Below, piece by piece: positions 1 to 6,997 of a DNA stretch of 11,438 nucleotides (the first letter of the stretch is position 1; each line of letters opens with the position of its first letter). The notes below the pieces were generated by a model, which saw nothing but the letters and a program-made list of their open reading frames with translations, was not told the DNA's origin and did not search any database. A program made the translations under genes and the position numbers. This stretch comes from a bacterium (GTDB lineage Bacteria; Chloroflexota; Dormibacteria; Aeolococcales; Bog-877), in NCBI GenBank assembly GCA_021844355.1, contig JAKBTP010000146.1, forward strand, positions 1 through 11,438, written 5' to 3'.

Positions 1-2
1 GG

Positions 3-629
3 TTCAAGACGATCATCGCCTACCGCACCGGGCTCCAGGTGGACCCCGAGTCCAACCTGGAGAGGGCGCAGCGGTCGCTGGACGAGACCCAGGGCCTTCC
101 CCCGAGGCGCCGGGGGAAGGCCCTGCGGGACCTCATCCTCCGCGCGGCCCTGGGCTGGGCGGCGGATATGGGGATGCCCTTCCAGATCCACACCGGGTTC
201 GGGGACTCGGAGATCCGCCTGAGCGAGGCCAACCCCCTTTTGCTGGAGGAGCTGCTGCAGACTCCTGAGGGGCGGGCGGCCACGGTGGTGCTGATCCACG
301 GCTCCTACCCCTGGCACGAGGAGCTGGCCTTCCTCACCCTGGCCCGGCCCAATGTCTACGCGGAGATCTCCGAGTTCAACCTCTACACGGTGGGCACGGT
401 GGCCCAGCGGCTGGAGCAGATCCTGGACTTCGCCCCCACCGCCAGGGTCCTCTGCGGCACAGATGGGCACGGGCACCCCGAGACCTACTGGTTCGGCGCC
501 CACGTGCTCCGCGAGGCCTGGGCCACGGTGCGCCGCCGGTGGGCCGACCAGGGGGCCCGGAGCAGCTGGCTCGAGGACGTCGAGCAGGACATCATGGAGC
601 GCAACACAGCTCGCCTGTACGGCTTCTGA
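3..629 (+). CDS. FluG-type amidohydrolase (Amidohydro_2 TIM barrel), 3' part
   Basis: This is the C-terminal part (208 codons visible) of a metal-dependent hydrolase of the amidohydrolase-2 family. The frame is open to the left edge and reads FKTIIAYRTGL before the first internal GTG at 39, so that GTG is not the real start. Visible barrel motifs are HTGFGD (His codon at 189), a later LIHGSYPW strand with a second His, and CGTDGHG with the expected acidic metal ligand (Asp codon at 462). The protein ends in NTARLYGF, a normal end for the family, so the 3' end is intact. Family knowledge: these domains occur alone or fused or adjacent to glutamine-synthetase-like proteins (fungal FluG) and hydrolyse amide-type bonds. 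The substrate here is unknown. The N-terminal metal-binding motif lies outside the window. Downstream is a dead transposase. Confidence 0.85.
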   Translation, partial: FKTIIAYRTGLQVDPESNLERAQRSLDETQGLPPRRRGKALRDLILRAALGWAADMGMPFQIHTGFGDSEIRLSEANPLLLEELLQTPEGRAATVVLIHGSYPWHEELAFLTLARPNVYAEISEFNLYTVGTVAQRLEQILDFAPTARVLCGTDGHGHPETYWFGAHVLREAWATVRRRWADQGARSSWLEDVEQDIMERNTARLYGF

Positions 630-630
630 A

Positions 631-650
631 CCGGCCAGCCACCCGGCCGG
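631..650 (+). terminator. Possible weak terminator hairpin after the amidohydrolase
   Basis: A perfect 6-bp inverted repeat, CCGGCC (631-636) and GGCCGG (645-650), with an 8-nt loop starts two bases after the TGA stop. No T-run follows, so it is not a canonical intrinsic terminator. It could be chance in GC-rich DNA or could stabilise the 3' end. Confidence 0.25.
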
Positions 651-679
651 CGGCGCTCCGGCTTCCGGTGCGGTGGCTA

Positions 680-1490
680 GGTCGCGACCGCTGTGGGACC
701 TGCCCCCAGCGCTGCCCAGGCTTGGCTATCGGCCCAGGGAGGCACCGCTGGAGAACCCTGGATCTAGAGCCGAGCCCCACGGTGCTGCAAGCGGACAGCC
801 CCACCGTGAGTTGCCCGGAGCATGGGGTGGTGGTCGCCTGGGTGCCCTGGGCCCCAGATGGCAGCCGCTTCACCCGCACCTTGCAGGCGCAGGTGGCCCG
901 GCTCACCCCCCACTCCGCCCGGAGCAGTATGGCCACCTTGCTGCGAGTCACCTGTCGGAGCATCACCGGCGTCCCCAGCCGGGTGGTGGACGCAGCCGAG
1001 CTGGGACGCGACCCCTTCCCCCACTGGAGAAGACCGGCCTTGATGATGAGATCAGCTGGAAGGCGGGGCAGCGCCACATCGCCTTGGTGGCGGACCAAGG
1101 CTCCGGCCGCCTCGCCTTGCCCTCTTCAACCGACCTCCGTATCGGCCGACCTCCTCCACAGCCCCTTTGTCCGGGGTGACCCCAGCCAGGCGCCGGATCC
1201 TGCTCGAAGAACTCGCGCGAGGCTCACCTGGGCAAGGCGCACCCGCCCCCGGCCCTTTGTCAAGCTGGCCGTCACCATCACCGCCACCCACCCGGCATCG
1301 AAGCGACATTGCGCCACCGGGTGGCCAATGCCCTGACGGAGAGCATCAAACCAGAAGATCCACCTGACGATCCGCCGCGGCTAGGGCTTCCGCTCCGCCG
1401 AGGTCATCACCTCCATGACCAAGCTCACCCTTCGCGGCCTCTGCCCACGCCTCCCGGACCGTTCAAGACCGACTCAAACAGCGATGGCGC
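680..1490 (+). pseudogene. Decayed ISL3-family transposase
   Basis: Pieces of an ISL3-type transposase lie in order but in shifting frames. From about 683 to 1018 (frame 2) the translation has a Cys-rich zinc-ribbon-like segment (RDRCGTCPQRCPG), then RHRWRTLDL, CPEHGVVVAWVPWA and a helical DNA-binding stretch. From about 1021 (frame 1) it continues as GLDDEISWKAGQRHIALVAD, matching the conserved IDEIS region with the first catalytic Asp. The central catalytic part is missing. Around 1200-1290 (frame 2) comes LTWARRTRPRPFVKLA, then HPPGIEATLRHRVANALTESI in frame 1. An extra A in the run at 1348-1350 shifts to frame 2, where an in-frame TAG at 1382-1384 stands where the family has Tyr before GFRSAE. 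The tail LTLRGLCPRLPDR ends near 1450. The first 30 or so residues and clear terminal inverted repeats are absent. It cannot encode an active enzyme. Confidence 0.85.
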
Positions 1491-1495
1491 CGTTT

Positions 1496-1512
1496 CTCAG
1501 CCTCCGGCTGAG
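1496..1512 (-). terminator. Stem-loop on the stop codon of the AhpD-like gene
   Basis: CTCAGCC (1496-1502) and GGCTGAG (1506-1512) form a perfect 7-bp stem with a 3-nt loop. One arm contains the TGA stop of the minus-strand gene. There is no T-run on the transcribed strand, so termination is only a possibility. Confidence 0.35.
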
Positions 1513-2081
1513 GCGGTTGGGGCAACCCTGCCCAGGTCGTGGAACTCGGGGTTGGGCCGAAGGTCGAGGGCCAGGGCCATCCGGTTGGCCAGGGCAAAGA
1601 GGGCCACCACCGCGGAGATATCCCAGATCTCCTCCAAGCCGAACCCGGCGGCCTGCAGGGCCTCTCGGTCCGGCTCCCCCACCAGCTCAGGGGTGAGGGA
1701 AAGCTTCAGGGCATAGTCGAGCATGGCACGATGGCGCCCGCTGATCGGGGCGAGCCGGTGGTTGGTCGCCAGCAGATCTGAGATGTGCGGGTCCTTGGCC
1801 CTCACCCTGAGGATGGCTCCGTGGGCGATCACGCAGTAGGGGCAGCTGCGCGCCGCGCTGGTGACGACCACGATCATCTCGCGCTCGGCCTTGCTCAGCC
1901 CCTCCCGGCGCTCCATCACGGCGTCGTGGTAGTCCATGAAGGCCCGCAGCTCCGCCGCCCGGTGGCCGAGGGCGAGCAGCACGTTGGGGACGAAGCCCGT
2001 GCGGGCGGCGATCTCCCCCACCCTCTCGGCGAGGTCCGGAGGCAGCTCCTCCAACTCCGGGACCGGGAATCGGCTGATCAT
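1497..2081 (-). CDS. AhpD-like peroxidase-related protein (carboxymuconolactone decarboxylase fold)
   Basis: This 194-residue protein belongs to the AhpD/carboxymuconolactone-decarboxylase superfamily, closest in layout to the 'uncharacterized peroxidase-related enzyme' group. The active-site region is E68...C80-P-Y-C83-VIA-H87, the conserved Glu, CxxC and His of a thiol-dependent peroxidase relay. The family typically reduces peroxides through a cysteine pair, but the substrate is not known here. Start choice: a strong GGAGGAG (2088-2094) directly abuts an ATG at 2087, leaving no spacer, but sits 6 nt before a second in-frame ATG at 2081, so 2081 is preferred and costs two residues. It is the last gene of the minus-strand block, 25 nt after thrC, and probably shares its transcript. 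Its stop codon lies in a stem-loop facing the transposase remnant. Confidence 0.88.
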   Translation of the reverse strand: MISRFPVPELEELPPDLAERVGEIAARTGFVPNVLLALGHRAAELRAFMDYHDAVMERREGLSKAEREMIVVVTSAARSCPYCVIAHGAILRVRAKDPHISDLLATNHRLAPISGRHRAMLDYALKLSLTPELVGEPDREALQAAGFGLEEIWDISAVVALFALANRMALALDLRPNPEFHDLGRVAPTASAGG

Positions 2082-2106
2082 GGTCATCTCCTCCGAGCGT
2101 CAAGCT

Positions 2107-3417
2107 TCAGAGCCAGCCCCGCAGGGTGCGCTCCACCCCCTCCATGGTGGGCTCCGCCCGCCGGATCCCCGGCAGCCCCGCCAGGTGCTCCTCCACATAG
2201 GCGGTGTCCTTGAGCTGGTGCCCGGTGAGTACCAGCACCACCCGGGCGCCCGCCGGCACCTGGCCACTCCGGCGCATCCGCCGGAGGCCGGCCAGGCTCG
2301 CGGCCGAGGCCGGCTCGCAGCCCACCCCGAGCTCCGCCAGCCGCCTCTTGGCCGTCTCGATCTCGGAATCGGAGACCGCGGCGGTGAGGCCTCGGGTCCT
2401 GAGGAGCGCCCTCAAGGCTCGGGGCCAGTTGGCGGGCCTCCCGATCCGGATCGCGGTCGCCCGGGTCTCGGGATGGTCCTCGGGTACGAGCTCCTCCGCC
2501 CCCGAGGACCACATCCGATGGAACGGGCTGGCGCCCTCGGCCTGGACCACGCCGAGGTGGGGCAGCTTCGCCACCAGTCCCGCCTCCGCCAGCTCCGAGA
2601 GCCCCTTGCCCAGGGCGGAGACGTTGCCCAGGTTGCCCCCGGGCAGGATGAGGTAGTCCGGTGGCCGCCAGTCCAACTGCTCCATGAGCTCCACCACCGC
2701 CGTCTTCTGCCCCTCAAGGCGGAAGGGATTGATCGAATTGGCCAGGTAGAGGTTGAGCCGTGGCGCCAGCTGCCGGAGGAGACCGAACGCCTCGTCGAAG
2801 GTGTCCCCGGCCTGCACCACCACGGCCCCGAAGTCCAGCGCCTGGGCGAGCTTGGCGGCCGTGACCTGGCCCTCGGGGACCAGGACCAGGGCGCGCATCC
2901 CCGCCCGGGCGGCGTAGGCGGCCATCGACGCCGAGGTGTTGCCTGTGGAGGCGCAGGCCACCACGTCTCGCCGCAACGCTCTGGCCTCGGTGACGCAGAC
3001 AGTCATGCCGAGGTCCTTGAAGGAGCCGGTGGGGTTGACGCCGAGGTGCTTCACCGCCAGGCTCTCCAGCTGGAGCTCCTCCGCCAGCTGCGGGAGCTCC
3101 ACCAACGGCGTCCCCCCTTCGCCCAGGGTGACCGGAGCCACCCCCGGAGGGGTCGAGGGCAGCAGCTCCGAGAAGCGCCACACCCCACTCCGGCTGCTGG
3201 CGTCCCGGCCGGGCAGCCGCCCGCGCCAGCGCGTCGGCCAGGCACGAGCCACCTCCGGGTCCACCTCCAGAACCAGCTCCACGAGCTGGCCGCAGCGCGG
3301 GCAGGAGTACCTTCCCTCCTCCCGGCTCAGCCAGGTGCCGCAGCTGGGGTCCGAGCAGCGAAGCCGGTTGGCCGCCCCCCGCGCTGCAGGGATCGCATCG
3401 GTCGACTGCTCGCTCAT
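2107..3417 (-). CDS. thrC: Threonine synthase with N-terminal zinc ribbon
   Basis: This PLP-dependent fold-type II enzyme (436 aa) converts O-phosphohomoserine to L-threonine and phosphate in the cytoplasm, the last step of threonine synthesis. The PLP-binding lysine is K134 in NPTGSFKDLG. ACASTGNTSAS (154-164) binds substrate or cofactor, and PGGNLGN (259-265) is the glycine-rich phosphate loop. Residues 20-42 carry a four-cysteine knuckle, C21-x4-C26 and C39-x2-C42, as in threonine synthases with an N-terminal zinc ribbon; this makes the protein longer than the ribbon-free form. Its ATG overlaps the stop of thrB by 4 bp (ATGA) without a clear Shine-Dalgarno, so translation is probably coupled. 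Related enzymes such as cysteate synthase or threonine dehydratase share the fold, but the motifs and the adjacent thrB support thrC. Confidence 0.93.
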   Translation of the reverse strand: MSEQSTDAIPAARGAANRLRCSDPSCGTWLSREEGRYSCPRCGQLVELVLEVDPEVARAWPTRWRGRLPGRDASSRSGVWRFSELLPSTPPGVAPVTLGEGGTPLVELPQLAEELQLESLAVKHLGVNPTGSFKDLGMTVCVTEARALRRDVVACASTGNTSASMAAYAARAGMRALVLVPEGQVTAAKLAQALDFGAVVVQAGDTFDEAFGLLRQLAPRLNLYLANSINPFRLEGQKTAVVELMEQLDWRPPDYLILPGGNLGNVSALGKGLSELAEAGLVAKLPHLGVVQAEGASPFHRMWSSGAEELVPEDHPETRATAIRIGRPANWPRALRALLRTRGLTAAVSDSEIETAKRRLAELGVGCEPASAASLAGLRRMRRSGQVPAGARVVLVLTGHQLKDTAYVEEHLAGLPGIRRAEPTMEGVERTLRGWL

Positions 3418-4346
3418 TCCGGGGTGGCGATCGGGCTCACCCGCGCCCCGAGGTTGTCGCCCGACGCCACCCGGGTGCTGGCGCTGATCCCGGCCCCGGC
3501 GAAGGCCTCCCGGAAGAGGTCCCCCACCTCGGCCTCGGATCCCCGTACCACCCCCACGACGGAGGAGCCAGCCCCGCTGAGAAACACCCCCAGCAGATCC
3601 GGATGCCGCACCTCCAAGCAGTCGGCGATCCCCGGGACCAAGGGGGCCCGCTGCCCCTGGTGCAGCCGGTCGGAGAACAGCTCAGGGCTGAGGCCGAGAG
3701 GGTCGGAGAAGAACGCCGCCGTGAGCAATGCCGCCCGCTGCAGGTTCCAGGTCACATCCTCGCGATCGTAGCTGGAGGGGAGGACCGCTCGGGAGGCGGA
3801 GGTGGGCAGTGCCACCGACGGGGTGGCGATGACGAACCGCAGCTGCGGGGGCAGCTCGGTGCGCCGGGTGAGGACCTCGGAGGAGGTCTGGGCGGCCACC
3901 ACGAAGCCCCCGAGGAGCGCGGCCGCCGCGTTGTCGGGGTGCCCCTCGAGCCGGGCGGCCACCTCCAGGAGCTCCTCTTTGGAGCGGCCTCCGCCCCCGA
4001 GCTCCGACCCGATCAGGACGCCCGCGACCAGCGCCGCCGCGCTGGACCCCAGTCCTACCCCTACTGGGATCTGACTTCGGACCACAAGGCGCGCTCCGGA
4101 GGCGGCCTCTCCCACCACCTCCCCCATAGCCCGGAAGATGAGGTTGTCCTGGCCCAGCGGGACCTGGTCGGGGTCGGGACCGCGATACTCCAGCTCCACC
4201 CCTCCTTCGGGGACCTGGAGGCACTGGACCTCCAGATAGAGGTCCAAGGCGAGCGCGGCGGTGTCGAAGGCGCTGCCCAGGTTGGCCGAGCTTGCCGGGA
4301 CCCGGACCAGGAGCCCTTGGTCCCGGCTATCGCCCAAGGTTGGCAA
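3414..4346 (-). CDS. thrB: Homoserine kinase (GHMP family)
   Basis: This 310-residue GHMP kinase phosphorylates L-homoserine with ATP to O-phosphohomoserine, the substrate of the next gene, thrC. The N-terminal motif PASSANLGSAFDT (17-29) is typical of ThrB. The ATP-binding GHMP motif is PVGVGLGSSAAA (94-105), GHPDN (135-139) matches the family, and LSGAGSSV near the C-terminus is GHMP motif 3. The best start is a TTG at 4346, which overlaps the upstream hydrolase gene by 20 nt; another in-frame TTG lies at 4337. No ATG or GTG is available before the conserved region, and no Shine-Dalgarno lies at a normal distance, although GGAGGAGGT occurs about 35 nt upstream. Translation therefore probably depends on ribosomes arriving from the upstream gene. 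Length and motifs are normal, so only the start is uncertain. Confidence 0.93.
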   Translation of the reverse strand: MPTLGDSRDQGLLVRVPASSANLGSAFDTAALALDLYLEVQCLQVPEGGVELEYRGPDPDQVPLGQDNLIFRAMGEVVGEAASGARLVVRSQIPVGVGLGSSAAALVAGVLIGSELGGGGRSKEELLEVAARLEGHPDNAAAALLGGFVVAAQTSSEVLTRRTELPPQLRFVIATPSVALPTSASRAVLPSSYDREDVTWNLQRAALLTAAFFSDPLGLSPELFSDRLHQGQRAPLVPGIADCLEVRHPDLLGVFLSGAGSSVVGVVRGSEAEVGDLFREAFAGAGISASTRVASGDNLGARVSPIATPE

Positions 4347-5217
4347 ACGGCTGGCGGCGGCGGAAGTCGGCGGCCACCTCCTCCATGGTCACGAAGGTCA
4401 CCCCCGGGCGGGAGCGAAGGTGGGCGATCAGCCGCTCCAGCATCAGCAGCACCTGGGGCCGGCCACTCACGTCCGGGTGGATCGTGAGCGGGAAGACTGC
4501 GTAGTCCATCTCCCGGTAGACCCAGTCGAACTCATCCCGCCACATCTGCTCCAGCTCTCGGGGGTTGACGAAGCCATGGCTGTTGGGGGACTGCTTGATG
4601 AACATCATCGGCGGAAGATCGTCCAGGTACCAGTTGGCGGCGATCTCCACCAGATCGACCTCCCGGCCCCTCTGCAGAGGCCGCATCCAGCTCTCCGCCG
4701 GCTGCGAGTAGTCCACCTTGCTCCAGCTGTCGCCCACCCGGGCGTAGAAGGGGAGGAAGTCGTGATACCCCTGGCTGTTGTCGTAGGTGAAGCCGTGGGC
4801 CAGGAGCAGCTCGGCGGTGGACTCGGACATCTCCCACCAGGGGGCCACGTACCCGCGGGGCCGGCGCCCACTCACCTTTTCGATCAGCTCCACGCAGCGG
4901 GCGAGGACCGCGGTCTCCTGCTCCCTGGTCATGGCGATGGGGTTCTCGTGCGAGTAGCCGTGGGCCCCCACCTCGTGACCCTGGGCCACGACCTGCTCCA
5001 CCTGGGAGGGGAACGTCTCCAGAGAGTGTCCGGGGATGAACCAGGTGGTGCGCAGCTCGAGCCGGCGGAAGAGCTCCAGGAGGCGCGGGATCCCCACCTC
5101 ACCGGCGAACATCCCGCGCTGGATGTCGGAGGGAGAGTCCTGCCCCCCGTACGAGCCCAGCCAGCCGGCCACGGCGTCCACATGGACCCCGATCGCGCAC
5201 TGGATCTCCTTGGTCAT
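4327..5217 (-). CDS. CE4/NodB-fold deacetylase, cyclic-imidase or PgdA-like subgroup
   Basis: This 296-residue protein has the polysaccharide deacetylase (NodB) fold. The catalytic Asp is probably D14 (VHVDAV), and the metal-binding histidines are H86 and H90 in AHGYSHENP. VAPWWEMS (124-131) and FPLTIHPDVSGRPQ near the C-terminus are further conserved segments, with the last His likely catalytic. Features such as GSYGGQDSPSD near the start, the IPGHS strand and the absence of a signal peptide or membrane anchor match the subgroup that contains Helicobacter PgdA-like proteins and bacterial cyclic imide hydrolases rather than secreted peptidoglycan or chitin deacetylases. It is therefore probably cytoplasmic and may open a cyclic imide or related ring. 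This is inference. The ATG at 5217 has GGAGA four to five bases upstream. It sits between the permease and thrB, which it overlaps. Confidence 0.85.
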   Translation of the reverse strand: MTKEIQCAIGVHVDAVAGWLGSYGGQDSPSDIQRGMFAGEVGIPRLLELFRRLELRTTWFIPGHSLETFPSQVEQVVAQGHEVGAHGYSHENPIAMTREQETAVLARCVELIEKVSGRRPRGYVAPWWEMSESTAELLLAHGFTYDNSQGYHDFLPFYARVGDSWSKVDYSQPAESWMRPLQRGREVDLVEIAANWYLDDLPPMMFIKQSPNSHGFVNPRELEQMWRDEFDWVYREMDYAVFPLTIHPDVSGRPQVLLMLERLIAHLRSRPGVTFVTMEEVAADFRRRQPFANLGR

Positions 5218-5250
5218 GCTTCTCCATGGCGGGCACAGGGGCCCGGGGTT

Positions 5251-5283
5251 GGGGGGGCCGCCGCTCCCCGCGGCGACCCCCCC
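5251..5283 (-). promoter_or_regulatory. Very stable intercistronic RNA hairpin between permease and hydrolase
   Basis: On the transcribed strand a run of seven G, then U and CGCCGC, pairs with GCGGCG, G and seven C around a GGGGA loop. With a U-G wobble at 5276/5258 this gives a continuous 14-bp stem. It begins 4 nt after the permease stop and ends 33 nt before the hydrolase ATG. No U-run follows, so it looks more like an RNA processing or stability element, or partial attenuation between the two genes, than a full terminator. Confidence 0.6.
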
Positions 5284-5287
5284 GGGA

Positions 5288-6898
5288 TCAGGCTGAGGGG
5301 CTGGTGGCTGGGTCCTCGGTGATGGAGGTCCCGGTCCAATGGGTGCCGCTCCAGTAGCCGATGTAGTAGAAGGCCAGGGCGATCACCGCGAAGATCAGGG
5401 AGTCGTAGGGGAAGGGGAGGGCGTTCCGCCCGCCGAAGTCGGTGCTCCCCAGGAAGGAGACCAGCAGGATCACCGCCAGGTAGGCCGGCATCCAGATGCC
5501 GTAGACGATGTCCTGGCGGGTGAGCGGCCGGGTGCGGCGGTAGAAGCCGAGCAGGAGGACGCCCACCGCCACCGAGGGGATGAGGATCCGCACTGCCGTC
5601 CACCCCGACCAGTAAACCATGAGGCTGGCCACCACGAAGGCCAGCGGCCCCAGGACTTGCAGGGCGGGCATGCGGTAGGGCCGCGGCTCGTCCGGATGGC
5701 GGTGGCGGAAGATCGCGCAGGCCAGAGGGCCGGGCGCGTACGAGAGGACCAGCGCGGAGGCCACCAGCGGGAAGAGGCTGGAGAAGGCCGGCAGCAGGAT
5801 GAGGTAGATGGCCACCACCACCAGCACCAGGATCAGGGAGACCATGGGGATCCCCTGAAGGGTGAGGCGGGAGAAGATGGGGGGCAGGTAGTTGTCGTAG
5901 CGGGCCATGGTCTGTCCCACCCGGGCGGCGCCGCCCGAGTAGATGTACCCGTCCTTGAAGGAGGCGATCAGGGTGGTCACGACGGCGATCAGCCCGATCA
6001 CAGCGAGGCCGGCGCCGTTGGAGACGGTGACGAAGGGGAACTGCAGGGCGGAGAGCGAGGCCCAGGCACCGGAACCCAGCTTCATGGCGTGCCAGTCGAT
6101 CGCCCCCACGTAGAAGAAGCTCTCCAGGCAGAACAGGACGAGGACGATCACCATGGTGAGCAGGACAGCGCGGGGGATGGTCCGGCCCGGGTCCTTGACC
6201 TCCTCGGCGTAGTCGATCGGTTGGCGGAAGCCGCCGTAGCCGTACACGGTGGCGGAGACAGCCAGGAGCAGCCCGCTGGCCCCGGCCGGGAAGAGGCCGT
6301 GGAAGCTGGTGAAGTTGCTCCCGTGGAAGTGGGTGAGCAGGCCCACCATCACCACCACCAACCCCAGGATGGTGAAGATGGTGAGGGCGTTGTTGATCTC
6401 GCCCATGTAGCGGATGCGGAGGCTGTTGATCACCAGCATGGCGATCAGGGTGAGGAAGGCGATGAAGATCCCCAGCCAGGTGAGGGTCCCGTTGGCGAAG
6501 AAGGACGGGAACCAGTAGCTGAGGTACTCGACGAAGGCCACGATGATCGACGGCACGGCCAGGGAGTAGCCGATGAACGCCCCCCAGGCGTTGAGCACCC
6601 CGACCAGCGGCCCACTGGCCCGGGCGGGGTAGTAGGCCACCCCCCCGGCGCGCGGCCACATGGTCCCCAGCTCGATGTAGGACATGGCCAGGACCATGAT
6701 CATGGCGAAGGCGATGATCCAGGAGAAGATCCCCGCCGGGCCGGCCAGCCCCAGCACCGAGACCGGGGTGAAGCCCACCGCCGGCCCGAGGATCGCCCCG
6801 GTGGCCAGGAAGACCACCGACCACAGGCCCAGGTCCTTCTTGTACGAACGGGACGCCTGCTCGGTGGCGGCGACCCCAGTCAAGGTCTGGTCAGACAC
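5288..6898 (-). CDS. APC-superfamily amino acid/amine permease
   Basis: This is a 536-residue integral membrane transporter with about 12 hydrophobic segments, the first at about residues 24-50 (containing TGAILGPAVGF, the unwound TM1 glycine motif of APC carriers) and the last at about 500-519. SYIELGTMWPRAGG (71-84) is the typical TM2-loop signature, and YGYGGFRQPIDYAEEVKDP matches the conserved TM6-loop region. Such carriers import amino acids, amines or similar nitrogenous solutes by proton or sodium symport; the substrate cannot be read from sequence. The start is GTG at 6898 with GGGGAA about six bases upstream. It is the first gene of the minus-strand block and the only one with a clear promoter in front, so it probably leads the transcript. 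It is followed by the imidase-like hydrolase, which suggests that the imported compound may be that enzyme's substrate. Confidence 0.9.
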   Translation of the reverse strand: MSDQTLTGVAATEQASRSYKKDLGLWSVVFLATGAILGPAVGFTPVSVLGLAGPAGIFSWIIAFAMIMVLAMSYIELGTMWPRAGGVAYYPARASGPLVGVLNAWGAFIGYSLAVPSIIVAFVEYLSYWFPSFFANGTLTWLGIFIAFLTLIAMLVINSLRIRYMGEINNALTIFTILGLVVVMVGLLTHFHGSNFTSFHGLFPAGASGLLLAVSATVYGYGGFRQPIDYAEEVKDPGRTIPRAVLLTMVIVLVLFCLESFFYVGAIDWHAMKLGSGAWASLSALQFPFVTVSNGAGLAVIGLIAVVTTLIASFKDGYIYSGGAARVGQTMARYDNYLPPIFSRLTLQGIPMVSLILVLVVVAIYLILLPAFSSLFPLVASALVLSYAPGPLACAIFRHRHPDEPRPYRMPALQVLGPLAFVVASLMVYWSGWTAVRILIPSVAVGVLLLGFYRRTRPLTRQDIVYGIWMPAYLAVILLVSFLGSTDFGGRNALPFPYDSLIFAVIALAFYYIGYWSGTHWTGTSITEDPATSPSA

Positions 6899-6938
6899 CT
6901 CTGCTTCCCCCTACCAACACGGTCTTGACCTGCACCAT

Positions 6939-6960
6939 CCGGGCCCGCGCAGGGCTCCGG
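6939..6960 (-). promoter_or_regulatory. Hairpin in the permease mRNA leader
   Basis: CCGG and GCCC pair with GGGC and CCGG around a GCGCA loop, with a single-base bulge at 6956. The stem would lie at the very 5' end of the RNA made from the promoter at 6968-6997 and end one base before an ATG at 6938 that opens a 15-codon frame (to 6891) overlapping the permease start. A role in RNA stability or translation control is possible. Confidence 0.35.
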
Positions 6961-6967
6961 TCGCGCG

Positions 6968-6997
6968 AGGGTAGCAGTGGCCGAGGGCCAATGTCAA
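6968..6997 (-). promoter_or_regulatory. Sigma-70-type promoter for the permease-thr block
   Basis: Read on the minus strand, TTGACA (6997-6992) matches the -35 consensus exactly. An 18-nt spacer leads to TACCCT (6973-6968), a TANNNT-type -10 box. Transcription would start near 6961, about 62 nt before the permease GTG. This is the best promoter visible in the window and stands out in otherwise GC-rich DNA. Confidence 0.7.

Noticed and set aside
592..1098. A 168-codon minus-strand frame across the transposase remnant
   Set aside because: No family resemblance; it is the shadow of the decayed ISL3 coding strand.
539..1336. A 265-codon open frame on the plus strand that could be called a gene
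   Set aside because: Its beginning overlaps the amidohydrolase out of frame, and its middle is one fragment of the broken ISL3 transposase, which continues in another frame. It is a remnant, not a gene.
1936..3771. A 611-codon plus-strand open frame opposite AhpD, thrC and thrB
   Set aside because: It has no recognisable motifs and low-complexity His/Gln/Pro-rich content. It is the mirror of well-supported genes, as expected in high-GC DNA.
5339..6928. A 529-codon plus-strand frame opposite the permease
   Set aside because: Its Asp/Glu/Gly/His-rich repetitive composition is what the antisense of hydrophobic codons gives. The permease on the other strand has clear transmembrane segments and family motifs.
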